From: an uncultured Paracoccaceae bacterium
Lineage (GTDB): Bacteria > Pseudomonadota > Alphaproteobacteria > Rhodobacterales > Rhodobacteraceae
Direction of reading: 5' to 3'
Length of the DNA stretch: 64,000 bases
Assembly: GCA_947500005.1 (NCBI GenBank)
Contig: CANMQJ010000012.1
Coordinates: 102,446-166,445, forward strand
The notes under the pieces were generated by a model. It did not search any database. It was not told the DNA's origin and worked only from the letters and a program-made list of their open reading frames with translations. Each line of letters begins with the position of its first letter. Position 1 is the first letter of the stretch. Shown piece after piece: positions 48,522 through 57,845 of this stretch. The position numbers were made by a program, and so were the translations under genes.

Positions 48522-49625
48522 TCAATTCCAGAACTTCTCCTGCACCGTCGCGCGTCGCATTCCATCGGGCGTCTCGACCTCTATCGACGTGCCCGCGTCC
48601 CAATGGCTCAAACGGATCATGCCGATGGCCACGTTCGTTTCGAAATCCGGCGACCAGGTGGCCGAGGTCACCTGCCCCACCCTTTTGCCACCGGCAAAAC
48701 AATTCCAGGCGTGATGGCAGGGCGGCACTGCATCGCCCACGATCTCGATCGCGCGGATCTGCTGAACCGGACCTTCCTTTGCCACCCTGAGCAACGCATC
48801 GCGCCCGATGCAGCCGATGGCCGTATGGGTGTTGCAGAACCGGCCCAAACCGCATTCGTGCGGCGTGTTGTCGTCGGTCATGTCGTTGCCATAGGATAGC
48901 AATCCGCTTTCGATCCGCTCGATCAGGTTCGGGCATCCGGCGCGAACGTCAAGGTCTTCGCCTGCGGAGAAGAGCGCGTTCCACAATGGCATCCCCATAT
49001 CGGAACCGTCCACGTAAATCTCGAATCCGCCCTGCTTCGAATAGCCGGACCGCGCGACTGCGAGGTCGCGTCCTTCGAAGTTGAACATCCCGAAGCGGAA
49101 GAACCGGATGTCGCGCACCCTGTCACCAAAGACCCGAGCCATCAGGTCGTCCGCCTTCGGACCCTGCACCGCGAGCGGTGAGACATCCGGCTCATCTACC
49201 AGAACGTCCAACCGCCAGCCATGTGCGATCGCCTTGACCCAAAGCAAAAGATCGCTGTCGGCGATCGAGATCCACCAGCGGTCCTCGGCCAGCTTCACGG
49301 CGACCGGGTCGTTCAGCATCCCCCCGGTCTCGTCGACGATGGGAACGTAGTAACACTGCCCCGGCAACATTCCTCGCAGGTCGCGCGGCGTGAGCATCTG
49401 CATCAGCCGTGCCGCGTCAGGACCACGCAGTTCGATCTGGCGTTCGCATGCCACGTCCCAGACCTGCACCGCACGCTTGAGATGGTGGTAGTCGGCCTCG
49501 ATGCTCTCGAAAACCGTGGGCAAAAGCATTCGGTTGTAAACCGTATAGCCCTTGACGCCAGCCGCTTCGACACCTTCGGAAAAGGGCGTCCGGCGCAGCC
49601 GACGAGAGGGGGAGATCAGGGCCAT
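48522..49625 (-). CDS. dmdA: dimethylsulfoniopropionate demethylase DmdA
   Basis: Transfers a methyl group from DMSP to tetrahydrofolate, yielding methylmercaptopropionate. The 367-residue protein belongs to the GcvT-like folate enzymes, with the opening ISPSRRLRRTPFSEGVEAAGVKGYTVYNRMLLP, and QCYYVPIVDETGGMLNDPVAVKLAEDRWWIS, and SGYSKQGGFEIYVDGSDMGMPLWNALF, all matching remembered Roseobacter DmdA. The ATG at 49625 overlaps the DinB stop by one base. acuI follows. This marks the organism as a DMSP degrader through the demethylation route. Confidence 0.96.
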   Translation of the reverse strand: MALISPSRRLRRTPFSEGVEAAGVKGYTVYNRMLLPTVFESIEADYHHLKRAVQVWDVACERQIELRGPDAARLMQMLTPRDLRGMLPGQCYYVPIVDETGGMLNDPVAVKLAEDRWWISIADSDLLLWVKAIAHGWRLDVLVDEPDVSPLAVQGPKADDLMARVFGDRVRDIRFFRFGMFNFEGRDLAVARSGYSKQGGFEIYVDGSDMGMPLWNALFSAGEDLDVRAGCPNLIERIESGLLSYGNDMTDDNTPHECGLGRFCNTHTAIGCIGRDALLRVAKEGPVQQIRAIEIVGDAVPPCHHAWNCFAGGKRVGQVTSATWSPDFETNVAIGMIRLSHWDAGTSIEVETPDGMRRATVQEKFWN

Positions 49626-50131
49626 CACGCATCCTCCGGCATGAAGAACAGGTCGGAGACGGGCGCCTCGGCCCCCGCCTCGGTCAGCATCTTGTGGATC
49701 TGGCCCCGATGGTGCGTCTGGTGGTTGAACATGTGCACGACCAGCATCCCCAAAGGTTTCGTGACCTCGCGGCCGGCCGCGCCGGAGTACCAGGTCAGGT
49801 CACCGGCCAGTTGGGCGTCCGTCAAGCCTTCGGCCCAGTCCGATATGCGCGCATCCATCGATTGTCGCGCCACGCGCCACCCTTCGCCGTCTGGATGAAG
49901 CCTGTCGCTGCCGGGAATACCGCCAGCGGGCTTATCACCCCCGTCGAACCGCCCCATCCACATCATGTCGCCCCAAAGCAGGTGGTTGGCCGTGCCCAGG
50001 ATCGACCCGAAGAACGCCCCCCTCTCCCGCGTCAGTTCGGATGCGGGCAAGGAAGAGAAACAGCCCGCAAGCTGGGAGTTTTGCCAGCGGTTGTAGCGGG
50101 CCATCATCCGGGTATACTCGGCCCCGATCAT
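49625..50131 (-). CDS. DinB-family protein
   Basis: A 168-residue four-helix protein of the DinB/YfiT superfamily. The candidate metal triad is His50 (TANHLLWGD), His137 and His141 (HMFNHQTHHRGQIH). DinB proteins include thiol-dependent S-transferases, while others have no known activity. It overlaps dmdA by one base and begins six bases after the DUF1326 gene, so it is an integral part of the putative DMSP operon. A role in handling sulfur compounds or thiols is an inference from position. Confidence 0.92.
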   Translation of the reverse strand: MIGAEYTRMMARYNRWQNSQLAGCFSSLPASELTRERGAFFGSILGTANHLLWGDMMWMGRFDGGDKPAGGIPGSDRLHPDGEGWRVARQSMDARISDWAEGLTDAQLAGDLTWYSGAAGREVTKPLGMLVVHMFNHQTHHRGQIHKMLTEAGAEAPVSDLFFMPEDA

Positions 50132-50137
50132 CAGGAT

Positions 50138-50773
50138 TTACCGCGGTCCATGCCAGTCGATCTGGCAGATCTCGGCTGAGCGGCCATCGAAATCCCAGAC
50201 ACGACCGAAAGCGCGAACGCGACCCTTCGTGGCCGTGGCAACCGTGATATCGGGCCCCATCCAATACTCGGTATTCGTGACGACGATCTCCTCGCCGCCC
50301 TTGCCTTCGACAGGGACGACCGCGCCCTGGATCTTGCGACCGACCTGCAGACGCCGCTCTTTTCCCTCGGTCTCGAAGACGACCTGTTCGCGCTGCGCGC
50401 CCAGGAATTCACCGACCAGGACACCGAAAAGGCCCGTTGTGCCCCGCGCGGCACCGCTGAAGATGTTGACCAGCGCGTCATAAGCCGCCTCGGAGGCGCG
50501 ATCGTCGATGAAGGCCGCGGCCTTCCAGTTTCCACGGCCCATGTTGCCGGGAATCTCGAGGAAAAGACCCACGTTCAACCCGCTGAGATCCTCGTCGCCA
50601 TATTTTCCCTCGTCGATCCGTACGCCGGCCCATGCCTGGCAATGGCCTTCGGTCGGCGGATGCTGGCCCAGCGAGATCACGCAGGGACAGAACACCGTGC
50701 AGTTGCAGTTGAGGATCAATTCGCCCTTGATCGTCCAGGGGACCGTTCCGACTTCCATCGTGTCCAGCGCCAT
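50138..50773 (-). CDS. DUF1326 family protein
   Basis: A 211-residue protein of unknown function. A cysteine cluster near the N-terminus (LNCNCTVFCPC, Cys23, 25, 29 and 31) and a further Cys45 could bind metal or form disulfides. The rest is rich in beta-strands, for example GRKIQGAVVPVEGKGGEEIVV and YWMGPDITVATATKG. DUF1326 genes commonly adjoin DUF2182 membrane proteins, as here. The ATG at 50773 follows GGAGGAAG. The protein lies in the DMSP operon. Confidence 0.9.
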   Translation of the reverse strand: MALDTMEVGTVPWTIKGELILNCNCTVFCPCVISLGQHPPTEGHCQAWAGVRIDEGKYGDEDLSGLNVGLFLEIPGNMGRGNWKAAAFIDDRASEAAYDALVNIFSGAARGTTGLFGVLVGEFLGAQREQVVFETEGKERRLQVGRKIQGAVVPVEGKGGEEIVVTNTEYWMGPDITVATATKGRVRAFGRVWDFDGRSAEICQIDWHGPR

Positions 50774-50795
50774 CTCTCTTCCTCCGTTTCTTTCG

Positions 50796-51557
50796 TTACA
50801 ACGCGCCGGACAGGACAAGCCCTGCCGCCGCGATCAATCCAAACCCCAGGGGCCGCGTTATGCGCTGCCCGATCTCGGGGAGTTTCTCCAGCACCATCAG
50901 AACGGTGGCCAGCCCCATGAAAGCAAGGTTCATCACCCCGCCCACGAAAGCCAAGGCCATCAGTGCCCAGCAGCATCCGAGGCAGACCAGACCCAGCCGC
51001 AGACCGTTGCGCCAAGGACCTTCTTCATAATGCGCTATGAAAAAGGTCAGCGGATGGCGGCACTTGCTCAGGCAGCTCTCCTTGAGAGCCGAGAACTGGT
51101 AGAGGCCGGCCCCGGCCAGCAGACAGGCCGAAAGCCACGCTGCCGCACTTTGGCCCAACGGGTCCAGCAACCCGGCAGCGAAAAGCGTCATCTGCGCTCC
51201 GGCCGCGAGAAACGAATATCCCAGCCAGATCGCCAGATAGCCTGCAACCAGGCGCCACATTGCCGTCGAGGCGCCGCTCTGGCCCAAATCGTCATATGTG
51301 GCCAGCGCAGGCAGAACGGTCGGCGCCATCATCGCGGCGGACATGAGAGCCCACATCATGACCATGCGCGCGTAGCCTGCGGCGTCAGGCGTGACGATAC
51401 ACAGGCTGCGCCAGAACTCGGCGCCATAGACGTCGCCAAATGCTCGCGTTTCGGCCGGCACCGCCATCAGATAAAGAAGAGTCCACGCCCCCAGGATCGC
51501 ACCGAAGAGGGCCAGCCAATGCGGCGCACTCATCGCTCTGATCCTGTTGCCCAGCAT
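50796..51557 (-). CDS. DUF2182 integral membrane protein
   Basis: A 253-residue membrane protein with about seven hydrophobic segments. It shows the family patterns MVMMWALMSAAMMAPTVLP, ALKESCLSKCRHPLTFF and GLRLGLVCLGCCWALMAL, with conserved methionines, cysteines and histidine suggesting metal handling. The ATG at 51557 follows GAGAGGAAA. It starts the DUF2182-DUF1326-DinB-dmdA-acuI series and is divergent from the GntR regulator, with two palindromic sites in the 87-base gap. Its role is unknown; a link to DMSP is inferred from position only. Confidence 0.9.
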   Translation of the reverse strand: MLGNRIRAMSAPHWLALFGAILGAWTLLYLMAVPAETRAFGDVYGAEFWRSLCIVTPDAAGYARMVMMWALMSAAMMAPTVLPALATYDDLGQSGASTAMWRLVAGYLAIWLGYSFLAAGAQMTLFAAGLLDPLGQSAAAWLSACLLAGAGLYQFSALKESCLSKCRHPLTFFIAHYEEGPWRNGLRLGLVCLGCCWALMALAFVGGVMNLAFMGLATVLMVLEKLPEIGQRITRPLGFGLIAAAGLVLSGAL

Positions 51558-51600
51558 GGTTTCCTCTCCTCTGGCACGACTCGGCGCTTGCCAAATCAAA

Positions 51601-51624
51601 TGTCAGACTTTTAAATGTCAGACA
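51601..51624. promoter_or_regulatory. two TGTCAGAC repeats, candidate operators of the FCD GntR regulator
   Basis: TGTCAGACT (51601-51609) and TGTCAGACA (51616-51624) occur 15 bases apart in the divergent gap. TGTC-A-GACA is a small palindrome like the operators of FadR/FCD-type GntR proteins. The sites end 20 bases before the regulator gene and lie upstream of the DUF2182-dmdA operon, so one bound dimer pair could control both. Confidence 0.6.
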
Positions 51625-51644
51625 AATAAAAAATTCAGGCGCTC

Positions 51645-52421
51645 ATGAAAATCGACCCCAAGAACCCCGCGGACCTTTCCGCTCAGATCGCCCACGCAAT
51701 CCGGGACGCCATCGTTTCGGGAGAGTTGATCGTCGATGAACGCCTGCCTTCGGAATCGGAGTTGGCGCAACAGTTCCAGGTCTCTCGCCCCACGGTACGA
51801 GAGGCGCTCAAAAGGCTTGCTGCGCAATCGCTGATCCGGACGCAACGTGGCGCCTCGGGCGGAGCGTTCGTGAAGCGGTTGAGCTACGAGGACGCCTATA
51901 CCCAGCAGATCACCACCTCGACATTGCTGCTATCGATGAACGAAGTCAGTTTCGACACCGCCTGCGAAGCACGCTATGCGCTGGAACGCGCCTGTGCACC
52001 GCTATCAGCCGAGCGGCGCAGCGCCGATCACCTGGCCACCATGCGGGCCGAGATATTCCGGCAGTCCCAGCCCGGCCTGACGGACGAGGCATTCTGCGCC
52101 TCCGATGTCGCGTTCCACAGGGCATTGGTCGACGGTGCCGGCAATCCGGTCCTGTCCTACCAGCTTGCCGGAGCGGTGGAGGCAATGCAGCCCCTGATGA
52201 ACATGATCACCTTCACCGCGAGATCCCGCGAACGGATCGTGACCCTGCACGCCCGCATCGCCGATGCCATAGAGGCGCAGGACGGAGAGGATGCAGGGCA
52301 CGGCCTCAGCGCCCTTGAAAGCGAAACCCGCGCCTTGGCACAGAATGTCTTTGCCGCACGCGCCCTTGTCGCCCGGGAGAGAGAGGTTAATTCCGAGGGA
52401 TCCCCGGAGGACCGCACATGA
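51645..52421 (+). CDS. GntR/FadR-type (FCD) regulator, probable controller of the DMSP operon
   Basis: A 258-residue regulator. The GntR winged helix spans about residues 10-75 (LSAQIAHAIRDAIVSGELIVDERLPSESELAQQFQVSRPTVREALKRLAAQSLI). The C-terminal FCD domain is helical, with metal-ligand-like Asp and His in FCASDVAFHRALVDGAGNPVL and a later His in IVTLHARIADAIEAQD. It is divergent from DUF2182-dmdA-acuI. Regulators of this type flank dmdA in other Roseobacters and likely respond to DMSP or acrylate. A DUF4345 gene overlaps its end. Confidence 0.93.
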   Translation: MKIDPKNPADLSAQIAHAIRDAIVSGELIVDERLPSESELAQQFQVSRPTVREALKRLAAQSLIRTQRGASGGAFVKRLSYEDAYTQQITTSTLLLSMNEVSFDTACEARYALERACAPLSAERRSADHLATMRAEIFRQSQPGLTDEAFCASDVAFHRALVDGAGNPVLSYQLAGAVEAMQPLMNMITFTARSRERIVTLHARIADAIEAQDGEDAGHGLSALESETRALAQNVFAARALVAREREVNSEGSPEDRT

Positions 52422-52780
52422 TCGCCACGCTCAATACCGTTGCCGCCCTTTTGACGGTCGGTTTCGGCCTGTTCGGCCTGATCGCGCCTGCCTACACGGC
52501 GAATGCGCTCGATCTCGCGCCGACCAGCAGCACGATGGGACTGAGCGAGATGCGCGCATCGGTGGGCGGTCTTTTCGTGGTGAGCGGGATCGCCGTGCTG
52601 CTGCTGGGTCACCCGATGGCCTGGACGATGCTGGGTGTTGTCTATGCCGGCGCGGCGCTTGGACGGTTCGTCTCGGTAATCGCCGACAACCCGCCATTGA
52701 TGAAAGCGCTTCTCTTCGGCGGAATAGAGGCAGTGCTGGCCGCTTGGCTGATCCTCGCCAACATGAGCCGAGCAGCCTGA
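52418..52780 (+). CDS. DUF4345-type four-helix membrane protein
   Basis: A 120-residue membrane protein with four hydrophobic segments (about residues 5-28, 46-65, 69-87 and 96-115). Typical family blocks are FGLFGLIAPAYTANALDLAP and LSEMRASVGGLFVVSGIAVLLLG. The ATG overlaps the regulator stop as ATGA, so it is co-translated. Its function is unknown. Confidence 0.85.
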   Translation: MIATLNTVAALLTVGFGLFGLIAPAYTANALDLAPTSSTMGLSEMRASVGGLFVVSGIAVLLLGHPMAWTMLGVVYAGAALGRFVSVIADNPPLMKALLFGGIEAVLAAWLILANMSRAA

Positions 52781-52821
52781 TCCACTGGGCAAGCTGGACA
52801 AGATTTCTTTCCGCTGGCTGA

Positions 52822-52849
52822 TTGCATGACGCTGAGGAGTTGCCTATAT
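52822..52849 (+). promoter_or_regulatory. ssrA: promoter of the tmRNA gene
   Basis: TTGCAT (52822-52827), 16 bases, CTATAT (52844-52849). Transcription would start around 52856, just before the acceptor part of tmRNA. Confidence 0.6.
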
Positions 52850-52855
52850 CTGGGA

Positions 52856-53163
52856 TGTCCTTCGGGACTATGGGCATAAACGCGCATGCAATAAGCGGAT
52901 CGGACCCGGGGGCGGTACCCGGCGGCTCCACCAAATATCCCGTCGTTGGGGGATCATGGGGCCGAAACAGGATCGACGAACGTGTAAAGATGTGGCTTTG
53001 TCCCGGTGAGATACCACCGTTATCGGTTCACTAAGCATAATTGCCAACGACAATCGTGCTCCGGTGGCTCTGGCCGCGTAAGCGGTTAGAAATACCGAAA
53101 TCTAAGCCCTTGCGCCTAGCAGCGTAAGGCGGGGTTCGCAGGTACCTGGCAACAGAAACCTGC
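52856..53163 (+). ncRNA. ssrA: tmRNA, circularly permuted two-piece form
   Basis: Rescues stalled ribosomes and tags the nascent peptide for proteolysis. The acceptor piece comes first in the gene: a T-arm CCGGG-GGCGGTA-CCCGG and the acceptor strand GGCTCC plus ACCA, ending at CCA 52931-52933. A 24-base spacer (52934-52957) is removed. The coding piece begins GGGGCCGAAACAGG at 52958, which pairs with GGCTCC and gives the G3-U70 wobble needed for alanine charging. The tag frame is 53043-53081 and encodes ANDNRAPVALAA followed by TAA. The 3' end is set at a hairpin GCAGGT/ACCTGC (53138-53163). Ends are approximate. Confidence 0.93.
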
Positions 53164-53247
53164 ACTTCCTCCTCATCCTCGAAATTCCTGTTCAGGGTTT
53201 CTTCACCTGTCAGGCTCATGCTGACGGTCGCAGCGATGGAGGCTCTG

Positions 53248-53679
53248 ATGTCAAAAGCGGAACTTTTGAGGGAATGGTATCGAGAGATCTGGGAGCGCCG
53301 GAATTTCGAAGCAATCGATCGGCTTTTCGAACCGGACACGATGGCCGAGGGGCTCGTGCCGGACATGCAGGTCGGTCCAGGCGATTTCCGTGACCTGGTC
53401 ATGGCGCTGGGGCATCTGTTCGGTGATATCGAGGTCGAGATACCCAAGATTATCGAAAGCGGCGATTGGGTCTCCGCCTTGCTGCGGTTTCATTCCACCC
53501 GGGCAGATAACGGCGCGCCGATCCTGGCCACAGGTCAGGTCATGGCCCGGTTCGACGGCGAGCGAATGGTCGAAGCCTACAATCATTTCGACTTCGTCTC
53601 TCTCTTCGAGCAGACCGGGCAATTTCCACAAGATACCCTGCCCGTCTGCATGACAGGACAAAGGCTTGACTGGGCATGA
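53248..53679 (+). CDS. NTF2-like / SnoaL-type protein
   Basis: A 143-residue cone-shaped alpha+beta protein. It starts with helices SKAELLREWYREIWERRNFEAIDRLFEPDT and continues with strands typical of SnoaL polyketide cyclases: MVEAYNHFDFVSLFEQTGQFP with the conserved acidic and aromatic residues. The ATG at 53248 follows GGAGGC. Similar proteins serve as isomerases, cyclases or binding proteins; the substrate is unknown. It lies between the tmRNA gene and chrA without overlap. Confidence 0.82.
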   Translation: MSKAELLREWYREIWERRNFEAIDRLFEPDTMAEGLVPDMQVGPGDFRDLVMALGHLFGDIEVEIPKIIESGDWVSALLRFHSTRADNGAPILATGQVMARFDGERMVEAYNHFDFVSLFEQTGQFPQDTLPVCMTGQRLDWA

Positions 53680-53803
53680 TCCGCGTTGACCGCGAGAGCG
53701 CTCGGCTCTAGCACATCCGCGCAGCCCCGCAATCTTCGGGCCCGACACGTTTCCGTTGCACGTCGGAAGTAACGCTGGGCTGCCAGGATGGCGGAGGTGA
53801 GAC

Positions 53804-53881
53804 ATGCGAGCATATTGGTCGTCCAAGGCGCAACTGCGGCGGCGAGTTTCCCGCACGAATTCCCCTGCGAAAGCCCGGTGA
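53804..53881 (+). CDS. putative leader peptide coupled to chrA
   Basis: An open frame of 25 codons with an excellent ribosome site (GGAGGTGAG, five bases before ATG). The peptide is basic and Arg/Ser-rich (MRAYWSSKAQLRRRVSRTN and onward). Its TGA overlaps the GTG start of chrA (GTGA). The composition and overlap suggest translation coupling or attenuation, not a functional protein. Confidence 0.4.
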   Translation: MRAYWSSKAQLRRRVSRTNSPAKAR

Positions 53882-55131
53882 TCGTATCGGTGCGCGAATT
53901 TGTTCAGGTCTTCGGGCGGATCGGCCTGCTGTCTTTCGGCGGACCTGCGGCGCAGATCGCCCTGATGCACCGGGAACTGGTCGACAGGCGTCAGTGGCTC
54001 GACGAGCAGAGTTTTCTGCGCGCCCTCTCCTTGTGCATGCTGCTGCCGGGGCCCGAGGCGATGCAGTTGGCCACCTACGCGGGATGGCGCCTTCGTGGAA
54101 CGGCAGGAGGTTTGCTCGCGGGTGCACTCTTCGTCCTGCCCGGCGCTGTTATCATAGCGGCCCTTTTCGTTCTCTACGTCTCGATGGGGACACAGCCCCT
54201 GGTTCAGGCCGCGTTCGACGGAGTAAAAGCCGCAGTGATCGTCATCGTGCTGGAGGCCCTGCGCAATCTGTCGCGCAAGGCGCTGACCTCTGTCACGTCC
54301 CTGACGATCGCTGCGGCCGCCTTTCTCGCGATCTTCGCACTGGGCCTGCCCTTCCCTTTCATCATAGGGGCAGCAGCGTTCTGGGGCTATCTGACAGCAG
54401 AACCGGACATACCGTTACCGCTGATGACACCTTGCGGAACTGACGCACGGCCGATCCGCACCGCGGCGCTCTGGATACCGCTCTGGTTGGGACCGCTGAT
54501 CTTTCTCTCCCTGGCAGGGCCGACGATCCTTGCCGAGATCGGCTGGTTCTTTGCCAAGCTGGCGGTCGTGACCTTCGGCGGCGCCTACGCGGTGCTGGCC
54601 TACATGACGCAGACCGTCGTTCAGGATCATGGTTGGATCAGCACCTCCCAGATGATCGACGCGCTCGGCCTCGCCGAAACCACGCCCGGCCCGCTCATTC
54701 TGGTCACCCAGTTCGTGGCGATGCTTGCGGGTCATGCCGCAGGCGGCCCGGCCCTGGCGTTCGCCGCCGGGCTTCTTGCGCTCTGGGCCACGTTCGTTCC
54801 CTGTTTTCTCTGGATCTTCCTGGCTGCGCCATACCTGGATCGGATCACAGCCCGACCCCGGCTGAACTCGGCGCTCAAGGCAATCACCGCAGCGGTTGTT
54901 GGCGTTATCCTGAACCTTTCCCTGTGGTTTTCACTGCATGTGCTTTTCGATGAAGCCGTGGAATTGCAGACCGGTCCTGTCTCGATGCTTCTGCCGAAGC
55001 CTGCGAGCCTCGATGCCGAAGCGCTGTTCCTGACCTGCGCCGCGGCAATTTCACTCTGGTTCTTCAGGTGCGGGCTGGTCTTCACTCTCGTCCTTCTCGC
55101 GGTCACGGGCATGGCCCTGCATCTTGTTTGA
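53878..55131 (+). CDS. chrA: chromate transporter, ChrA family
   Basis: Exports chromate or related oxyanions. The 417-residue protein has two CHR domains, each starting with an FGG motif: FVQVFGRIGLLSFGGPAAQIALMHRELVDRRQW, and FFAKLAVVTFGGAYAVLAYMTQTVVQDHGW in the second half. The matching LLPGPEAMQLATYAGWRLRG and ETTPGPLILVTQFVAMLAGH motifs are present. The GTG at 53878 gives the family N-terminus; an ATG at 53788 in the same frame is possible but has poorer initiation context. A leader peptide overlaps the start. Confidence 0.92.
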   Translation: MIVSVREFVQVFGRIGLLSFGGPAAQIALMHRELVDRRQWLDEQSFLRALSLCMLLPGPEAMQLATYAGWRLRGTAGGLLAGALFVLPGAVIIAALFVLYVSMGTQPLVQAAFDGVKAAVIVIVLEALRNLSRKALTSVTSLTIAAAAFLAIFALGLPFPFIIGAAAFWGYLTAEPDIPLPLMTPCGTDARPIRTAALWIPLWLGPLIFLSLAGPTILAEIGWFFAKLAVVTFGGAYAVLAYMTQTVVQDHGWISTSQMIDALGLAETTPGPLILVTQFVAMLAGHAAGGPALAFAAGLLALWATFVPCFLWIFLAAPYLDRITARPRLNSALKAITAAVVGVILNLSLWFSLHVLFDEAVELQTGPVSMLLPKPASLDAEALFLTCAAAISLWFFRCGLVFTLVLLAVTGMALHLV

Positions 55132-55202
55132 CGGGTGCACGACTGCCCTTTTATCTCCGTTCGAATCTTCTATGCTGACCGCAAGTCAAACGGGAACCTG
55201 CC

Positions 55203-55670
55203 ATGTCGCGCGACATTGATTATGGAAAGCTGATGCATGCCGCGATGCGGGGGCTGATCAAGACGGTCCTCGGCGATGTGGCTCGAAACGGTCTGCCCGG
55301 GTCTCATCACTTCTTCATCACATTCGACACCGGCGCCCCCGGGGTGGAAATCGCGGATTGGCTTTCCGACCGTTATCCCGACGAGATGACGATCGTCATG
55401 CAGCACTGGTTCGAGAACCTCGAGGTCGGCGACGAGGGTTTTGCCATCACCCTGAATTTCGGCGATGCGCCCGAGCCGCTTTACGTCCCCTACAAGGCGA
55501 TCAAGACCTTCGTGGACCCTTCGGTCGAATTCGGACTGCGCTTCGAAAGCTCTCCGGAAGATGATCTGGACGACGAGGATTTCGATCTGAGTTCAGAGGA
55601 CGATGAAGAGACCGAACCCGTCCAGCAGCGGGATGCCGAGGTCGTGTCTCTGGACAAGTTCCGCAAATAG
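55203..55670 (+). CDS. sspB: SspB-family ClpXP adaptor
   Basis: Binds ssrA-tagged proteins and delivers them to the ClpXP protease. The 155 residues match the alphaproteobacterial SspB fold (DIDYGKLMHAAMRGLIKTVLGDVARNGLPGSHHFFITFDT, MTIVMQHWFENLEV, FAITLNFGDAPEPLYVPYKAI). A long acidic linker (about residues 118-140) precedes a C-terminal VVSLDKFRK, which resembles the ClpX-binding tail. The gene lies about 2 kb downstream of the tmRNA gene whose tag it should recognise. Confidence 0.93.
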   Translation: MSRDIDYGKLMHAAMRGLIKTVLGDVARNGLPGSHHFFITFDTGAPGVEIADWLSDRYPDEMTIVMQHWFENLEVGDEGFAITLNFGDAPEPLYVPYKAIKTFVDPSVEFGLRFESSPEDDLDDEDFDLSSEDDEETEPVQQRDAEVVSLDKFRK

Positions 55671-55676
55671 TCCTCG

Positions 55677-56240
55677 TCACTCCCTGCGCAGGAAGGTCTC
55701 GACCGACCGGGCCTTTTCGCCATTGCGGATCCGGGTAAAGGAAAGCTGCAGACCACCGTCCGCAAGGGTGCGGTCATATTGCTGCAACTCGTACCCCCCG
55801 TCTTCGGCGATGAAGAGTGAATAGATCGTAAGAGTGTCACCAATAATCCGTCCCCAGACGAAAGGCTCCCCCTTCATCGGGTCCAGTTGAACGGCGTGGC
55901 CGAAGACATTCCGCTTCATCGCGGCGGAATATATTCCCTCGCGGGGCGATGGCAGGAAATCGAGGGAATAGGTCTGCTCCTTGATGCGACCGCCTTCCTT
56001 GTAGGTCGTGGTGGTCCAGCTGACATTGAACCCTTCATCCGCCTCGGCGATCTGGACGCTCATGTCACGTGGCGTGACGGTTCCGTCTGCATCCACAAGC
56101 TCGGCCGATCCGACGTAAGAACCTACGAAAGGCGCGATCTCGTTGGCACGGGCCGGGGCAGACATTGCCATCATCGCCACAAGCAGCCAGGCCATCCGCC
56201 GGATGACGATCCCAAAGGGTATCAGGGTCTCAATTCGCAT
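55677..56240 (-). CDS. secreted protein of unknown function
   Basis: A 187-residue protein with a signal peptide (hydrophobic core MAWLLVAMMAMSAPARA, about residues 16-32). The mature part, NEIAPFVGSYVGSAELVDADGTVTPRDMSVQIAEADEGFNVSWTT, and later VFGHAVQLDPMKGEPFVWGRIIGDTLTIY, suggest a lipocalin-like beta-barrel. The ATG at 56240 follows GGGAGG. It is convergent with sspB and has no recognisable active site. Similar proteins are known to me only as hypothetical in Roseobacters. Confidence 0.75.
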   Translation of the reverse strand: MRIETLIPFGIVIRRMAWLLVAMMAMSAPARANEIAPFVGSYVGSAELVDADGTVTPRDMSVQIAEADEGFNVSWTTTTYKEGGRIKEQTYSLDFLPSPREGIYSAAMKRNVFGHAVQLDPMKGEPFVWGRIIGDTLTIYSLFIAEDGGYELQQYDRTLADGGLQLSFTRIRNGEKARSVETFLRRE

Positions 56241-56450
56241 GTCGGCCTCCCGTAAAGTCCTGTCGGTCATACTATAGATGGGGGGCCCGGGAACAATCTC
56301 CCACACTTGCCGCACTACGAAAAAGTGAAACCCGGGCAGTCCGACTGTACCTTGGCAGAGACGCACCCTAGACTGCGCGCGAATGCCCGATTGCGCCCGC
56401 ATGGTTGCAAGGCTAGACGGCATGCGACCGCATACCAGACGGAGTGACAC

Positions 56451-57844
<1,394 letters not shown>

Positions 57845-57845
<1 letters not shown>

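Noticed and set aside
52822..53053. Short frames on both strands in the tmRNA region
   Set aside because: The sequence is explained completely by the tmRNA acceptor, spacer and coding pieces.
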